64,000 bases of DNA from Yoonia sediminilitoris. Its GTDB lineage: Bacteria; Pseudomonadota; Alphaproteobacteria; Rhodobacterales; Rhodobacteraceae. Made by a program: the position numbers and the translations under genes. The DNA is taken from positions 62,001-126,000 of the forward strand of contig NZ_QBUD01000004.1 in the NCBI RefSeq assembly GCF_003058085.1, read 5' to 3'. The notes beneath the pieces are model-generated. The model ran no database searches. It was not told the DNA's origin and worked only from the letters and a program-made list of their open reading frames with translations. Positions 17,653 to 26,022 of the stretch are shown here, piece after piece (positions within the stretch are counted from its first letter, which is position 1; each line of letters starts with the position of its first letter).

Positions 17653-19551
17653 ATGCGCCTTTCCGCCCTTTTCATTCGACTGATCGTATTTGCGATTGCG
17701 GGATTCGGTGCGGTTGCCGCAGCGCGTGTCGCGGTCAGTACAGTTGAAACCCGTTCGGTCATCGCCGTGCAAGAAAGCCTTGTAGATCAGGGGTATGAAT
17801 GGGCCTCTGTGCTCGGCGACGGGTTGCAGGTGATCCTTGAAGGACAGGCCCCAACCGAAGCCACGCGATTCCGGGCGATTTCGGCGGCAGGCGAAATGGT
17901 GGATGCCAGCCGGGTGATTGATAATCTGTCGGTGGTTGATTCGGCACAGCTGGCCCCACCGGAATTCGCGATCGAGATTTTGCGCAATGACAGCGGCGTA
18001 TCACTGATCGGACTGATGCCCGCCGATACCGACAGAGAAGCACTCGCAGCCCGGATCACCGAAATCGCAGATGGGCAAAATGTGACTGACCTGCTCGAGG
18101 TCGGGGATTATCCGGCAGCGGACACATGGCGCCCGGCCATGACATATGCGTTGCGTGCCTTGGCACTTTTGCCGCGCTCCAAAATATCGGTCAAGGCAGG
18201 GCGCGTGGACGTCAGCGCGATCTCCGACAGCGTCGAAGAAAAGCGGCGCCTTGAGACGGCACTTGCGCGGCAACCCCCCGAAGGCGTTCGGCTGGCGGTC
18301 AGCATCAGTGCACCGCGGCCTGTCATCTCTCCTTTCACCACCCGTTTCACGATTGATGCGGCCGGTCCGCATTTTGATGCCTGTGCGGCCGACACAGAGG
18401 AGGCGGCGGCCCAGATCGTGAAGGCCGCAACAGCAGCAGGACTGGCCGAGAAGGCCAGTTGTACGTTAGCACTGGGCGCACCGTCACGCTCTTGGGGTCA
18501 GGCTGTCGCAATGGCCATCGGCGCTGTTGGCCAACTGGGTGGCGGCACTGTCACCGTCTCTGACACCGACGTGACGCTGATCGCGCCACTTGGCACCGGG
18601 CAAGGCACTTTCGACGATATTGTCGGCGCGCTTGCAAACAACTTGCCGGATGTCTTTGCTCTGACCGCAGAATTGCCCGTTGTGCAGGAAGTCAGCGCCG
18701 AAGGCCCGCCTCAGTTCACTGCAACCCGCAGTCCCGAAGGCGAAATCCAGTTGCGTGGCCGCGTGCCCGACGAAGTTTCCAACACCGTCGCCGAGAACTT
18801 CGCACTCGCCAAATTCGGGCAGAATAGCATCACCATGCGAACCCGCATTGCCGAAGGGCTGCCAGCAGGCTGGTCGGTCCGCGTGCTTGCCGCGATCGAG
18901 GCCCTGTCAGAGCTGTCGAACGGCGCGGTCATTGTCGAACCAGACCGTATCCAGATCAAAGGCAAAACCGGAAGTCAGGACGCATCGGCGAAAATTTCGC
19001 GCCTGATGATCGACAAGCTGGGGCAAGGGGCGGTCTTTGAAATCTCTGTCGAATATGTCGAACAGCTTGATCCCATCGCGGGCCTGCCAACGCCCGAAGA
19101 ATGTGTCGAACAGATCAAGGTCGTGACCGAGAACCGCAAAATCACCTTTGACCCAAGCTCTGCGCAAATCTCGGCCTCGGCGTTGGCGGTGCTGGACGAC
19201 ATTGCCGAAATCCTGAAAATCTGTGGCGATTTGCGGATCAGGGTCGCAGGCTATACCGACAGTCAAGGCCGCGAGGAAATGAACCTGAACCTGTCGCAGC
19301 AGCGCGCGCAGTCGGTTCTGGACGCCCTGCGACAGCGCCGCGTGCCGGTGAGTACGTTCGAGGCAAAAGGCTATGGCGAAGCCGACCCGATTGCCGATAA
19401 TGGCACCGAGGAAGGGCGTGAAGCGAACCGGCGGATTGAATTCAGCCTGATCGTGCCGGAACCGACGGTTGAAGAAACGACAACTCTGGACGAACTGGCC
19501 GGTGAGGCACCTGTCGAAGATGCCCCCGCCGAAGACACTACAAGCGAATAG
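17653..19551 (+). CDS. OmpA-family envelope protein with BON-like repeats
   Basis: A 632-residue exported protein. Seen: an N-terminal signal/anchor (RLIVFAIAGFGAVAAARVAV), repeated modules of about 70-80 residues that look like BON/secretin-type domains (for example GLQVILEGQAPTEATRF and GEIQLRGRVPDEVSN), and a C-terminal OmpA peptidoglycan-binding domain from about 490: ITFDPSSAQISASALAVLD, IRVAGYTDSQGREEMNLNLS, and EANRRIEF. The last ~25 residues are acidic and proline-rich. The OmpA domain should bind diaminopimelate in peptidoglycan; the BON-like part may contact membranes or partners. Followed 14 bp later by a small coiled-coil membrane protein, probably in one operon. Confidence 0.9.
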   Translation: MRLSALFIRLIVFAIAGFGAVAAARVAVSTVETRSVIAVQESLVDQGYEWASVLGDGLQVILEGQAPTEATRFRAISAAGEMVDASRVIDNLSVVDSAQLAPPEFAIEILRNDSGVSLIGLMPADTDREALAARITEIADGQNVTDLLEVGDYPAADTWRPAMTYALRALALLPRSKISVKAGRVDVSAISDSVEEKRRLETALARQPPEGVRLAVSISAPRPVISPFTTRFTIDAAGPHFDACAADTEEAAAQIVKAATAAGLAEKASCTLALGAPSRSWGQAVAMAIGAVGQLGGGTVTVSDTDVTLIAPLGTGQGTFDDIVGALANNLPDVFALTAELPVVQEVSAEGPPQFTATRSPEGEIQLRGRVPDEVSNTVAENFALAKFGQNSITMRTRIAEGLPAGWSVRVLAAIEALSELSNGAVIVEPDRIQIKGKTGSQDASAKISRLMIDKLGQGAVFEISVEYVEQLDPIAGLPTPEECVEQIKVVTENRKITFDPSSAQISASALAVLDDIAEILKICGDLRIRVAGYTDSQGREEMNLNLSQQRAQSVLDALRQRRVPVSTFEAKGYGEADPIADNGTEEGREANRRIEFSLIVPEPTVEETTTLDELAGEAPVEDAPAEDTTSE

Positions 19552-19565
19552 ATAAGGCAAAGACG

Positions 19566-19892
19566 TTGAACAGAACCGAATTCATCATCGCAACAGCCGT
19601 CATCCTGTTTGTCGCGTTCATGCTGGGCTGGTTTGCAAGCTGGCTGGTCAACCGTTTCACACGGGTCACAAAATCCGAAGTGGGCGAGTTGGACAAAATG
19701 GCGCAGGCGCTGCACGAAGCAGAAGAGACCCGCGATCAGGCAATCACGTACCTGCAACAACGCGAAGCGGAAATGACCAACCAACTGTCCCAGACAGAGG
19801 CCGAATTGCGCGCTGCCATGGACGGCCTGCGCGAGGCGCGCCACGAAACCGAAGAGTTGCGCAACTGGATCGAACAGAACCAGGCTGGATGA
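19566..19892 (+). CDS. Small membrane-anchored coiled-coil protein
   Basis: A 108-residue protein starting with TTG 19566. Seen: a single N-terminal transmembrane helix (FIIATAVILFVAFMLGWFAS) and a long helical, Glu/Gln/Arg-rich coiled coil (about 38-105) with heptad spacing. No family name is certain. Its placement 14 bp behind the OmpA/BON gene, and the matching envelope location, suggest a structural partner of that protein. Confidence 0.8.
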   Translation: MNRTEFIIATAVILFVAFMLGWFASWLVNRFTRVTKSEVGELDKMAQALHEAEETRDQAITYLQQREAEMTNQLSQTEAELRAAMDGLREARHETEELRNWIEQNQAG

Positions 19893-19953
19893 GATCACCC
19901 CCACACTATCGTAACTGAGAGCCCGACCGGCTGTCAGGCCGGGCAGCATCCGA

Positions 19954-19970
19954 CCCTCCCCACGGGAGGG
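19954..19970 (+). terminator. Hairpin after OmpA operon
   Basis: CCCTCCC and GGGAGGG form a perfect 7-bp stem with a CAC loop, about 60 bp past the coiled-coil gene. An imperfect GC-rich hairpin lies just before it (19921-19944). No T-run follows, so intrinsic termination is not assured. Confidence 0.45.
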
Positions 19971-20106
19971 GGCTTCCCCCTTACCCAGGGCCGGGGGCCG
20001 CCCTCAGATTCGCAGTGCGCATCATGCAGGTTTTTCGGGGAACGCTATCGCAAATGCAAATCCTCTGCTGATTTGCGGCAACGACAACTGCTATCGGCGT
20101 GCCGCT

Positions 20107-20844
20107 TCAGTCTTTGCGGCTGACTTCCAGATGGTTGCCCTGACCTTTGCGAATGTCGAACCGCCCGATTTTTGCCAGCAAATCACTCAGCTTTGCACTG
20201 CCATAGGTGCGCGGGTCAAAGTCCGGGGTAGCGCGGGTTATGTACTGGCCCAACTGGCCAAGCGCGTACCACTCCCCTTCGGGATCAATACTGTTCATTG
20301 CGTTGATGATAAGGGGCACAGCCTTTGTGGGAGGCAACCGGTTTGGGGTCTCGCCACTTGACTTGCTGGCCTTTTTGGGCGGCGTGGCTGCGGTGGTTTT
20401 GTCTGGTTCAACGATGTTTTCGATCAGGATAAAGCGGTTGCAGACATTGCGCAGACTCACGGGGGCTTTGCCTTCGCCGATGCCAATGACCTCAACACCG
20501 TCTTCGCGCAAACGGTTCGCAAGGGCTGTGAAATCGCTATCAGAACTGACCAACACAAACCCGTCAAACCGACCCGTGTGCAAGATATCCATGGCATCAA
20601 TGACAAGGCCGATATCGCTCGCGTTCTTGCCTTTGGTATTCGCCGTTTCCTGATTGGCGACCATACCAAGCTCGACCACCTTCTTTTTCCAGTTGCCAAG
20701 CGCGTCGCTCGACCAGTCGCCATAGACCCGCCGCAGCGCAGGTTCGCCATATGTCGTGATTTCGCGCAAGATATCATCAGCATATTTCGCGGGGATGTTG
20801 TCGGCGTCGATGAGGACAGCTAGCAACTTTTGATCGCGTGGCAT
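20107..20844 (-). CDS. NYN-domain (PIN-like) protein with C-terminal OST-HTH/LOTUS domain
   Basis: A 245-residue predicted nuclease-fold protein. Seen: NYN/PIN acidic residues in LLAVLIDADNIP (about residue 10), GKNASDIGLVIDAMDIL and LVSSDSDFTALANRLREDG, which together can form a metal site; a Lys/Pro/Ser-rich linker (about 155-175); and a C-terminal winged-helix-like block AVPLIINAMNSIDPEG to KIGRFDIRKGQGNHLEV typical of OST-HTH/LOTUS RNA-binding domains. This Vpa0982-like layout suggests RNA binding or cleavage. ATG 20844 follows AGGAG. Monocistronic. Confidence 0.88.
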   Translation of the reverse strand: MPRDQKLLAVLIDADNIPAKYADDILREITTYGEPALRRVYGDWSSDALGNWKKKVVELGMVANQETANTKGKNASDIGLVIDAMDILHTGRFDGFVLVSSDSDFTALANRLREDGVEVIGIGEGKAPVSLRNVCNRFILIENIVEPDKTTAATPPKKASKSSGETPNRLPPTKAVPLIINAMNSIDPEGEWYALGQLGQYITRATPDFDPRTYGSAKLSDLLAKIGRFDIRKGQGNHLEVSRKD

Positions 20845-20973
20845 GGGCTCATTCTCCTGTTTGGCGACGACTTGAAGTGTCGGCATTGTTGGTCAGTCAA
20901 ACCCCTGCCATGTTTCGTTGCAAGATGCACGACCCCCCTTGCGAAGTCCCGCGACATCGCCAAAAATAGCGGC

Positions 20974-21210
20974 ATGAAAAAACTGGCAGTATTTTTGTTA
21001 CTCGGCGCATGCGGTAATGCAGGATTGACGCCCGGGTGTGATGTGTCGCGATATGACGGGCTTGTGGGGCAGAATCTATCGGCCCTTGATCAAAGCACCG
21101 GAGACTTCGTGATTATCAGAAGCGGCGAAGTCTGGACAGGCGGCACCGGCGGGGAAACGATTGTGTTTCTTGACCGTGATCGCAATATCCTGAGCTTTGG
21201 TTGCGGTTGA
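20974..21210 (+). CDS. Small I78-inhibitor-like lipoprotein (divergent copy)
   Basis: A 78-residue protein with a short lipoprotein-type signal (KKLAVFLLLGAC, Cys about residue 13). The mature part CDVSRYDGLVGQNLSALDQ and the closing ILSFGCG resemble the peptidase inhibitor I78 family (elastase inhibitor AFLEI type), but the middle RPG segment of the family is replaced by SGEVWTGGTGGET. Ten bases upstream of a second, clearer I78 gene, so it looks like a diverged tandem duplicate. Confidence 0.72.
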   Translation: MKKLAVFLLLGACGNAGLTPGCDVSRYDGLVGQNLSALDQSTGDFVIIRSGEVWTGGTGGETIVFLDRDRNILSFGCG

Positions 21211-21220
21211 TCCGATTGGT

Positions 21221-21490
21221 ATGAAACGCCTGGGCCTTTTGATCCTTCTGGCAGGGTGCGCCGCTGCGCCAACGCCAGCGCCGATAACGCCGCGATTGCC
21301 TGACACCTGCGACGCGGAATCCTACGGATATCTTGTGGGTCAGGATGCCACTGCACTTGAGACAGTGTTGATCATGCGGATGGTGCGCGTCATCCGCCCC
21401 GGCGATCTGGTTACACAGGACTACCGGCCACAACGGATCAACTTTGAAATTGACCGGACGAACCGTATCGCGGGCATCTCTTGCGGTTAG
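21221..21490 (+). CDS. Peptidase inhibitor I78-family lipoprotein
   Basis: An 89-residue lipoprotein. Seen: signal with lipobox LLAGC (Cys about residue 13), a Pro/Ala linker, then the I78 pattern CDAESYGYLVGQDATAL, VRVIRPGDLVTQDYRPQRIN and a final IAGISCG. The two cysteines flanking the inhibitor domain could pair. Family members block serine proteases; here it would sit in the periplasm or outer membrane. Tandem with the weaker copy at 20974. Confidence 0.85.
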   Translation: MKRLGLLILLAGCAAAPTPAPITPRLPDTCDAESYGYLVGQDATALETVLIMRMVRVIRPGDLVTQDYRPQRINFEIDRTNRIAGISCG

Positions 21491-21507
21491 GGGAATTTTT
21501 GCGATTT

Positions 21508-21554
21508 CTCCGGTGCCGCGAACTGGGTGGGGGCTATTGGCCGCGACACCGGAG
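21508..21554. repeat. Inverted repeat CTCCGGTG ... CACCGGAG
   Basis: Two perfect 8-bp arms (21508-21515 and 21547-21554) flank 31 bases just after the I78 gene. It could form a long-loop hairpin or be a regulator site; no T-run follows. Confidence 0.4.
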
Positions 21555-21700
21555 TAGCATTTCGCTATGAATTCAAACTAACCACGACATGTGGCCCCAG
21601 TGCGCAGCAGGTGCGGCGGACTGGTGGCCATTTTAAGGCGGAACAAAGGCACGGTTATGGGCTGGCTTGATTTTCACTTCAAACGGCGCAAGTCTGACGT

Positions 21701-22036
21701 ATGAACATGCAACTGCATCCCCCATTTCAGGCTCCGCAGCAGATCCATTTTCACCGGACCGAGTTAAACGCAATTCTCGGGCTTTATGGCCGGATGGTTG
21801 CGGCCGGCGAATGGCGCGACTACGGTATTTCGTCACTGCGCGAAGTGGCTGTTTTCTCGGTCTTTCGGCGGACTTCGGAAAACCCGCTTTACCGGATTGA
21901 AAAACGCCCGAAGCTGCGCATGAAGCAGGCGCAGTTTGCGGTGATCGGGATGGATGGTCAGATTCTCAAGCGTGGCAATGAATTGCGGCAGGTGTTGCGG
22001 GTTCTGGAGCGCAAGTTGATTCGCGCGATTGACTAG
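21701..22036 (+). CDS. DUF2794-family protein
   Basis: A 111-residue alphaproteobacterial protein of the DUF2794 type: QIHFHRTELNAILGLYGRMVAAGEWRDYGIS, then AVFSVFRRTSENPLYRIEKRPKLR and a helical C-terminus. Function unknown. Its TAG stop is the left end of the 16-bp palindrome at 22034-22049 that also holds the stop of the facing NlpC/P60 gene. Confidence 0.88.
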   Translation: MNMQLHPPFQAPQQIHFHRTELNAILGLYGRMVAAGEWRDYGISSLREVAVFSVFRRTSENPLYRIEKRPKLRMKQAQFAVIGMDGQILKRGNELRQVLRVLERKLIRAID

Positions 22037-22049
22037 GGTCAGGACCCTA
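22034..22049. terminator. Palindrome TAGGGTCAGGACCCTA shared by two convergent stops
   Basis: Arms TAGGGTC and GACCCTA pair around AG. The left TAG (22034-22036) ends DUF2794 and the right arm supplies, on the other strand, the TAG (22047-22049) of the NlpC/P60 gene. The left half TAGGGTCAG recurs at stop codons at 27521 and 50453. Could serve as a bidirectional 3'-end hairpin. Confidence 0.6.
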
Positions 22050-22862
22050 AAGTCGTTTCCGCGCCAGGACGTCCCCGCCCCCCTGCGCCGCGATACGCAG
22101 TATCGCCTGTTCCAGTGGCTCGTAGCGTGTTGCCATGTGATGGGCATTTGCGTGAATCATCGTGTCATCATCCACCATCATCCCCACGTGACCGGCCCAG
22201 AAAATCAGGTCGCCGCGCTGAACAGGACCGTCAATTTCCTTGCCCAATTCTGCCTGCTGCATGTCGCTGTCGCCCGGACAGGGAATGCCACAGGCGGTCA
22301 GGCTTGCGGTGACAAGCCCCGAACAATCAATCCCCCGGGTTGAATTGCCCCCCCAAAGATAGGGCACACCAAAGTGGATTTGCGCCACAGCCACAGGGTC
22401 GGTGAGGGGCTGATCCAGCGGGCGCAAATGTTTCTTTGGCACAAACCCCTGCATTGTTTCGAAAAACTTGTGCCGCTCGTCCAGCACCTGCAGCCGCGCA
22501 CCAAAGGGCAGGCTGGCAATGTTCCCAGATTTGAAATCTTCTGCTGCATAGGCATGTGTGGCCAATGTCGTCACAAAATGCGTCACAGGCGCAGGCGCGC
22601 CCAGCGCTTCCGCGCGAAGGTATCCCACATAGCCATCTGCGGCCTGTACAAAGCACCATCCATCGCGCTCTTCAAAGACTGTCACCTGCGCGCCCAAAAG
22701 CAACTGCCGGTCCCGCGGGCCGTCCGGGCTGCGGCAAAGATCACTGACCGGCGCAATCAGCGTCTTTGGCCAGCCTTCCAGATATTTTTCAGCTGGGACC
22801 ACCCCGGCGAGATGCAGTGCCGCGACCCGCCCATTTGATGCTGTGCGCCTCCCGTCGGTCAC
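22047..22862 (-). CDS. NlpC/P60-family (C40) peptidase
   Basis: A 271-residue cell-wall peptidase. Seen: two SH3-like segments (about 30-150, for example GYVGYLRAEAL), then the catalytic domain: GVPYLWGGNSTRGIDCSGLV (catalytic Cys about residue 179), GHVGMMVDDDTMIHANAHH (His) . Such enzymes cut peptidoglycan stem peptides. No obvious signal peptide, as in some Rhodobacteraceae members that may act on recycled muropeptides in the cytoplasm. Its start overlaps the stop of the M17 aminopeptidase by four bases, so it follows it in an operon; joint turnover of wall peptides is a reasonable inference. Confidence 0.92.
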   Translation of the reverse strand: MTDGRRTASNGRVAALHLAGVVPAEKYLEGWPKTLIAPVSDLCRSPDGPRDRQLLLGAQVTVFEERDGWCFVQAADGYVGYLRAEALGAPAPVTHFVTTLATHAYAAEDFKSGNIASLPFGARLQVLDERHKFFETMQGFVPKKHLRPLDQPLTDPVAVAQIHFGVPYLWGGNSTRGIDCSGLVTASLTACGIPCPGDSDMQQAELGKEIDGPVQRGDLIFWAGHVGMMVDDDTMIHANAHHMATRYEPLEQAILRIAAQGGGDVLARKRL

Positions 22863-24232
22863 AGGCCCAGCATTTCTGGCAGCGCCTCAAGCACGGCACG
22901 CGCACCCATGCCGACACCCCCGGCTGGTCGCGCCGGTGCTGCGGTTGGCTGCCAGCCATAGATGTCGAAGTGGATATAGGGGCTTTCAACAAACCGGCGC
23001 AGGAACAAAGCCGCGGTGATGCTGCCGGCAAATCCCCCCTTGGGTGCATTGTCCAAGTCTGCAATGCCCGGCTCTATCATTTCTTCGTAAGGCGCGTGAA
23101 ACGGCATCCGCCAGACAGGATCTGCAACCTGTGCCGCAGCCTTTGACAAGGCCGAGGCATGGGTATCACTGTCGGTGAAAAACGGCGACAGGTCCGGGCC
23201 CACAGCGACCCGTGCCGCGCCTGTCAGGGTCGCCATCGAGATGACAAGTTCAGGATCATCTTCGTCTGACAGGGTCAGTGCGTCTGCCAGCACCAGCCGC
23301 CCTTCGGCGTCCGTATTGTTGATTTCGACCGTGAGACCCTTGCGCGAAGTCAAAATATCCTGCGGGCGGAAGGCATTGCCATCAATAGCATTTTCAACCG
23401 CAGGAATAAGCACGCGCAGCCGCAGCGGCAGCCCCACCCCCATAATCATATGCGCCAACCCCAGCACAGTTGCCGCCCCGCCCATGTCCTTTTTCATCAG
23501 TCCCATGGACCCGCCCGGTTTGATGTTCAGACCGCCGGTGTCGAAACACACGCCCTTGCCAACCAACGTCAGTTGCGGCCCCGCGGTCCCCCAGCGGATG
23601 TCCAGCAAACGCGGCGCACGGGTCGAGGCACGCCCGACTGTGTGGATCATCGGGAAATTGGCCGGAATCAAGTCATCGCCGGTTATGACATTGATATCGG
23701 CATCAAATTCCGACGCCAGCGCGCGCGCGGCTTCCTCCAGCTCTTGTGGGCCCATGTCCGACGCCGGGGTGTTGATCAGGTTCCGGGTCAGTATTTCGCC
23801 TTGTGCGATTGTCTCGATCCGGGCCGCATCAATTCCCTTTGGTGCAACAAGTGACGCGCCCATAACCGCAGGCTTGCGATAGCGATCAAATTTGTAGCTG
23901 GCCAGCAACCACGCAAGGGCGGCTTCCTCCAGATCGCGCCCAGACAGGCCGCTGGCGATATCATAGGTGCCCTTGGGCAGCTTTGCGGCGGCGGTGCCCA
24001 TGTGGAAACGACTGCGGGCCCGCTTTGCAGATGTCCCAAACCCGAAAAGCGCCATCAGCGGTTGCCCCGCAGCATCAGGCACCGTGAGCACCTGCCCCAA
24101 CGCCCCGGTGAAACCTTGCTGCGCCGCCCAATTCCGGGCCGCGTCAGGTAGGGTCGTGAGGAACGCCTCACAGGCCTCCGCCTCTACCACGTGAAGTGGA
24201 ATCGCGGCGTCGGTGGCTTTAACAAAGGGCAT
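22859..24232 (-). CDS. M17 leucyl aminopeptidase-family protein
   Basis: A 457-residue metallopeptidase. Seen: metal and catalytic motifs of M17: LVGKGVCFDTGGLNIKPGGS (Lys, Asp), MKKDMGGAATVLGL, and the signature NTDAEGRLVLADAL (about 320-333). The N-terminal domain (about 1-160) is the short divergent type seen in alphaproteobacterial members. It releases N-terminal amino acids from peptides. First gene of a two-gene operon with the NlpC/P60 peptidase. Confidence 0.94.
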   Translation of the reverse strand: MPFVKATDAAIPLHVVEAEACEAFLTTLPDAARNWAAQQGFTGALGQVLTVPDAAGQPLMALFGFGTSAKRARSRFHMGTAAAKLPKGTYDIASGLSGRDLEEAALAWLLASYKFDRYRKPAVMGASLVAPKGIDAARIETIAQGEILTRNLINTPASDMGPQELEEAARALASEFDADINVITGDDLIPANFPMIHTVGRASTRAPRLLDIRWGTAGPQLTLVGKGVCFDTGGLNIKPGGSMGLMKKDMGGAATVLGLAHMIMGVGLPLRLRVLIPAVENAIDGNAFRPQDILTSRKGLTVEINNTDAEGRLVLADALTLSDEDDPELVISMATLTGAARVAVGPDLSPFFTDSDTHASALSKAAAQVADPVWRMPFHAPYEEMIEPGIADLDNAPKGGFAGSITAALFLRRFVESPYIHFDIYGWQPTAAPARPAGGVGMGARAVLEALPEMLGL

Positions 24233-24339
24233 ACTTTTCTATCCTGTCGGTTTACGTCGCCGACAGACTAACCGCCATCCCCGCGCCCGCAAGGGGCCAC
24301 GGGTTTTTGGCGTGTGTTCAGAACGCAATTGTGGCGAAA

Positions 24340-24756
24340 CTAGTGGTCGCGAAAATTCCAGACCTCTGACACGGCCACGTCAAAACCACGTTCGAGCCGG
24401 GCCATTGTCGCCTCAAGTGCGACGCCGTCGCGCTGTTCAAGGCATTGCGAGACATGACCTGCGGCAATCGCCACCTCGGTCAGCCCGATCTGGTCGGCCA
24501 CCGCGGCTATGCGCGCGGCCGGTTTGACCAGCTTGGAAAACGCACTTTTCGCCATGTCTGTCTGCATCATATCCAGACGCAAGGCGATATCTTCCAGAAC
24601 GCGGCAAATCACCTCTTCCGCTTCGGCTGCGTCCTTCAACGCAAACAGACGATTCAAGGGAGCCGGGTCAAAATGCATTTGATCCGGACAACGCAAGATA
24701 ACGACATCTTGCTCCTGAGGGGCCACATTGGGCTGGAGATGTGTAATATCTGTCAT
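24340..24756 (-). CDS. Unknown helical protein (HPt-like in size)
   Basis: A 138-residue protein, not recognised. After ~35 polar residues it is predicted almost wholly helical (about 35-135), of the size of a four-helix bundle such as an HPt domain, but no phosphotransfer His stands out. ATG 24756 (MTDITHLQPNVAP) is chosen; the longer open frame upstream is antisense to the carbonic anhydrase gene. Divergent from carbonic anhydrase, with 111 bp between starts. Confidence 0.7.
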   Translation of the reverse strand: MTDITHLQPNVAPQEQDVVILRCPDQMHFDPAPLNRLFALKDAAEAEEVICRVLEDIALRLDMMQTDMAKSAFSKLVKPAARIAAVADQIGLTEVAIAAGHVSQCLEQRDGVALEATMARLERGFDVAVSEVWNFRDH

Positions 24757-24867
24757 GTGTTTCGGGATAATCGACCAAGGTTCCCATAAGGTTGAGACCA
24801 AAAAGAAAATCGCTCGAAATCCATGAAAATGCAACGTATCTAGGGGGCAGTTGTAAGGGACCTGACC

Positions 24868-25515
24868 ATGAAATACGCACGCCCATTGCCAGCATACCTG
24901 ACCACGCGCTACCGGGGCTGGAAGGCAACGACATATGCCGAAGACAAGGCCTGGTATCGCAGGCTGGCCGAAGATGGCCAGCATCCGCGCGCCATGGTGA
25001 TTTCCTGCTGCGACAGTCGCGTCCATGTCACGTCGATCTTTGGCGCCGATCAGGGGGAATTCTTTATCCACCGCAACATCGCCAATCTGGTCCCGCCCTA
25101 CAGCCCCGACGGCAAGAATCACGGCACCTCGGCCACCATCGAATATGCGGTTGGCACATTGAAAGTGGCGCATCTGATCGTGCTTGGCCATTCGGGCTGC
25201 GGCGGGGTGGAAGGGTGCTATCACATGTGCTCCGGCAATGCGCCCGAACTGGAAGACAGCAGTAGTTTCGTGGGCCGCTGGATGGACATTCTGCGTCCGG
25301 GGTTTGAACTGCTTCCCAAGGGCGACGAGGCGATGCGCAAACGCGCACTGGAAAAGGCGTCCGTCGTGATTTCACTGGAAAACCTGATGAGCTTCCCTTT
25401 CGTCAAGCAGGCGGTGGAAGACGGCGTTCTTTCGCTGCACGGCCTGTGGAACGATATCGGAGAGGGCGGACTGGAAGCGTATAGTCCCGATACACAGGGG
25501 TTTGTCGCGGTCTAG
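24868..25515 (+). CDS. Beta-class carbonic anhydrase
   Basis: A 215-residue zinc enzyme interconverting CO2 and bicarbonate. Seen: zinc ligands in SCCDSRVHVTSIFG (Cys, with the Asp-Arg dyad) and VLGHSGCGGVEG (His and Cys), the IHRNIANLVPPY motif, and SATIEYAVGTL. Length and layout match bacterial beta enzymes. Downstream are the IS relic and then sbtA-sbtB, so CO2 hydration and bicarbonate import genes sit within 1 kb, once perhaps closer. Confidence 0.95.
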   Translation: MKYARPLPAYLTTRYRGWKATTYAEDKAWYRRLAEDGQHPRAMVISCCDSRVHVTSIFGADQGEFFIHRNIANLVPPYSPDGKNHGTSATIEYAVGTLKVAHLIVLGHSGCGGVEGCYHMCSGNAPELEDSSSFVGRWMDILRPGFELLPKGDEAMRKRALEKASVVISLENLMSFPFVKQAVEDGVLSLHGLWNDIGEGGLEAYSPDTQGFVAV

Positions 25516-26022
25516 CATCGGGCGTTGGGTGAATTCTCTCTCGGATAACGCGCCGATAACTTTGTGCCTTGTCGGTGCAAATCACACAGGGTGATGCAGT
25601 CGAACCCGGTCAATTGCCCTACGCAGAAAGGCACGGGTCGCTTTTGCGTCCCGCCGCGCGATCAGGCAGAACTCGACCATCCGGCCATTTGAGTCGGAGG
25701 CCCGCCTAAATAGCGCCATTTACCACCAACGCGAATTTCGGTTTCATACATTGCCCGGGAGGCGATCACGCAGTGATCTGCCGAGAGGGGACGCCAGTCT
25801 ACACTTGCGCGGCGCAAGTGTTTCCCTGCTCGTTTCGCCAATTCGGGGCCAGACTTCTGTGCCCGGCGATATACTGCTGATCGATCCGCTGGAATGCCAC
25901 GCTCGGCCAAAAGATCAACGACATCCTGATACGTCCAATGGGTAGCGCAGATACCAGCGCACAGCACAATGGATGATACCAAACGGAAACCAGAGATCTG
26001 TGATCCGAGATCTGCGCTGCAT
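25516..26022 (-). pseudogene. IS6-family transposase, frameshifted and truncated
   Basis: Reading on the minus strand from 26022, successive frames give MQRRSRITDLWFP, AVRWYLRYPL, then TYQDVVDLLAERGIPADRSAVY, GPELAKRAGKHLRRASVDWR, RVGGKWRYL, MVEFCLIARRDAKATRAFL and ICTDKAQSYRRVI, the collinear blocks of an IS6 DDE transposase. At least three frameshifts separate them. The first catalytic Asp region (normally VDETY after SVDW) is replaced by about 14 unrelated residues, and the last third, with the catalytic Glu, is gone. It cannot encode an active enzyme. Confidence 0.85.

Noticed and set aside
24757-25224. Longer version of the helical protein starting at 25224
   Set aside because: The extra N-terminal part is antisense to carbonic anhydrase and contains no family features; ATG 24756 gives a sensible protein.
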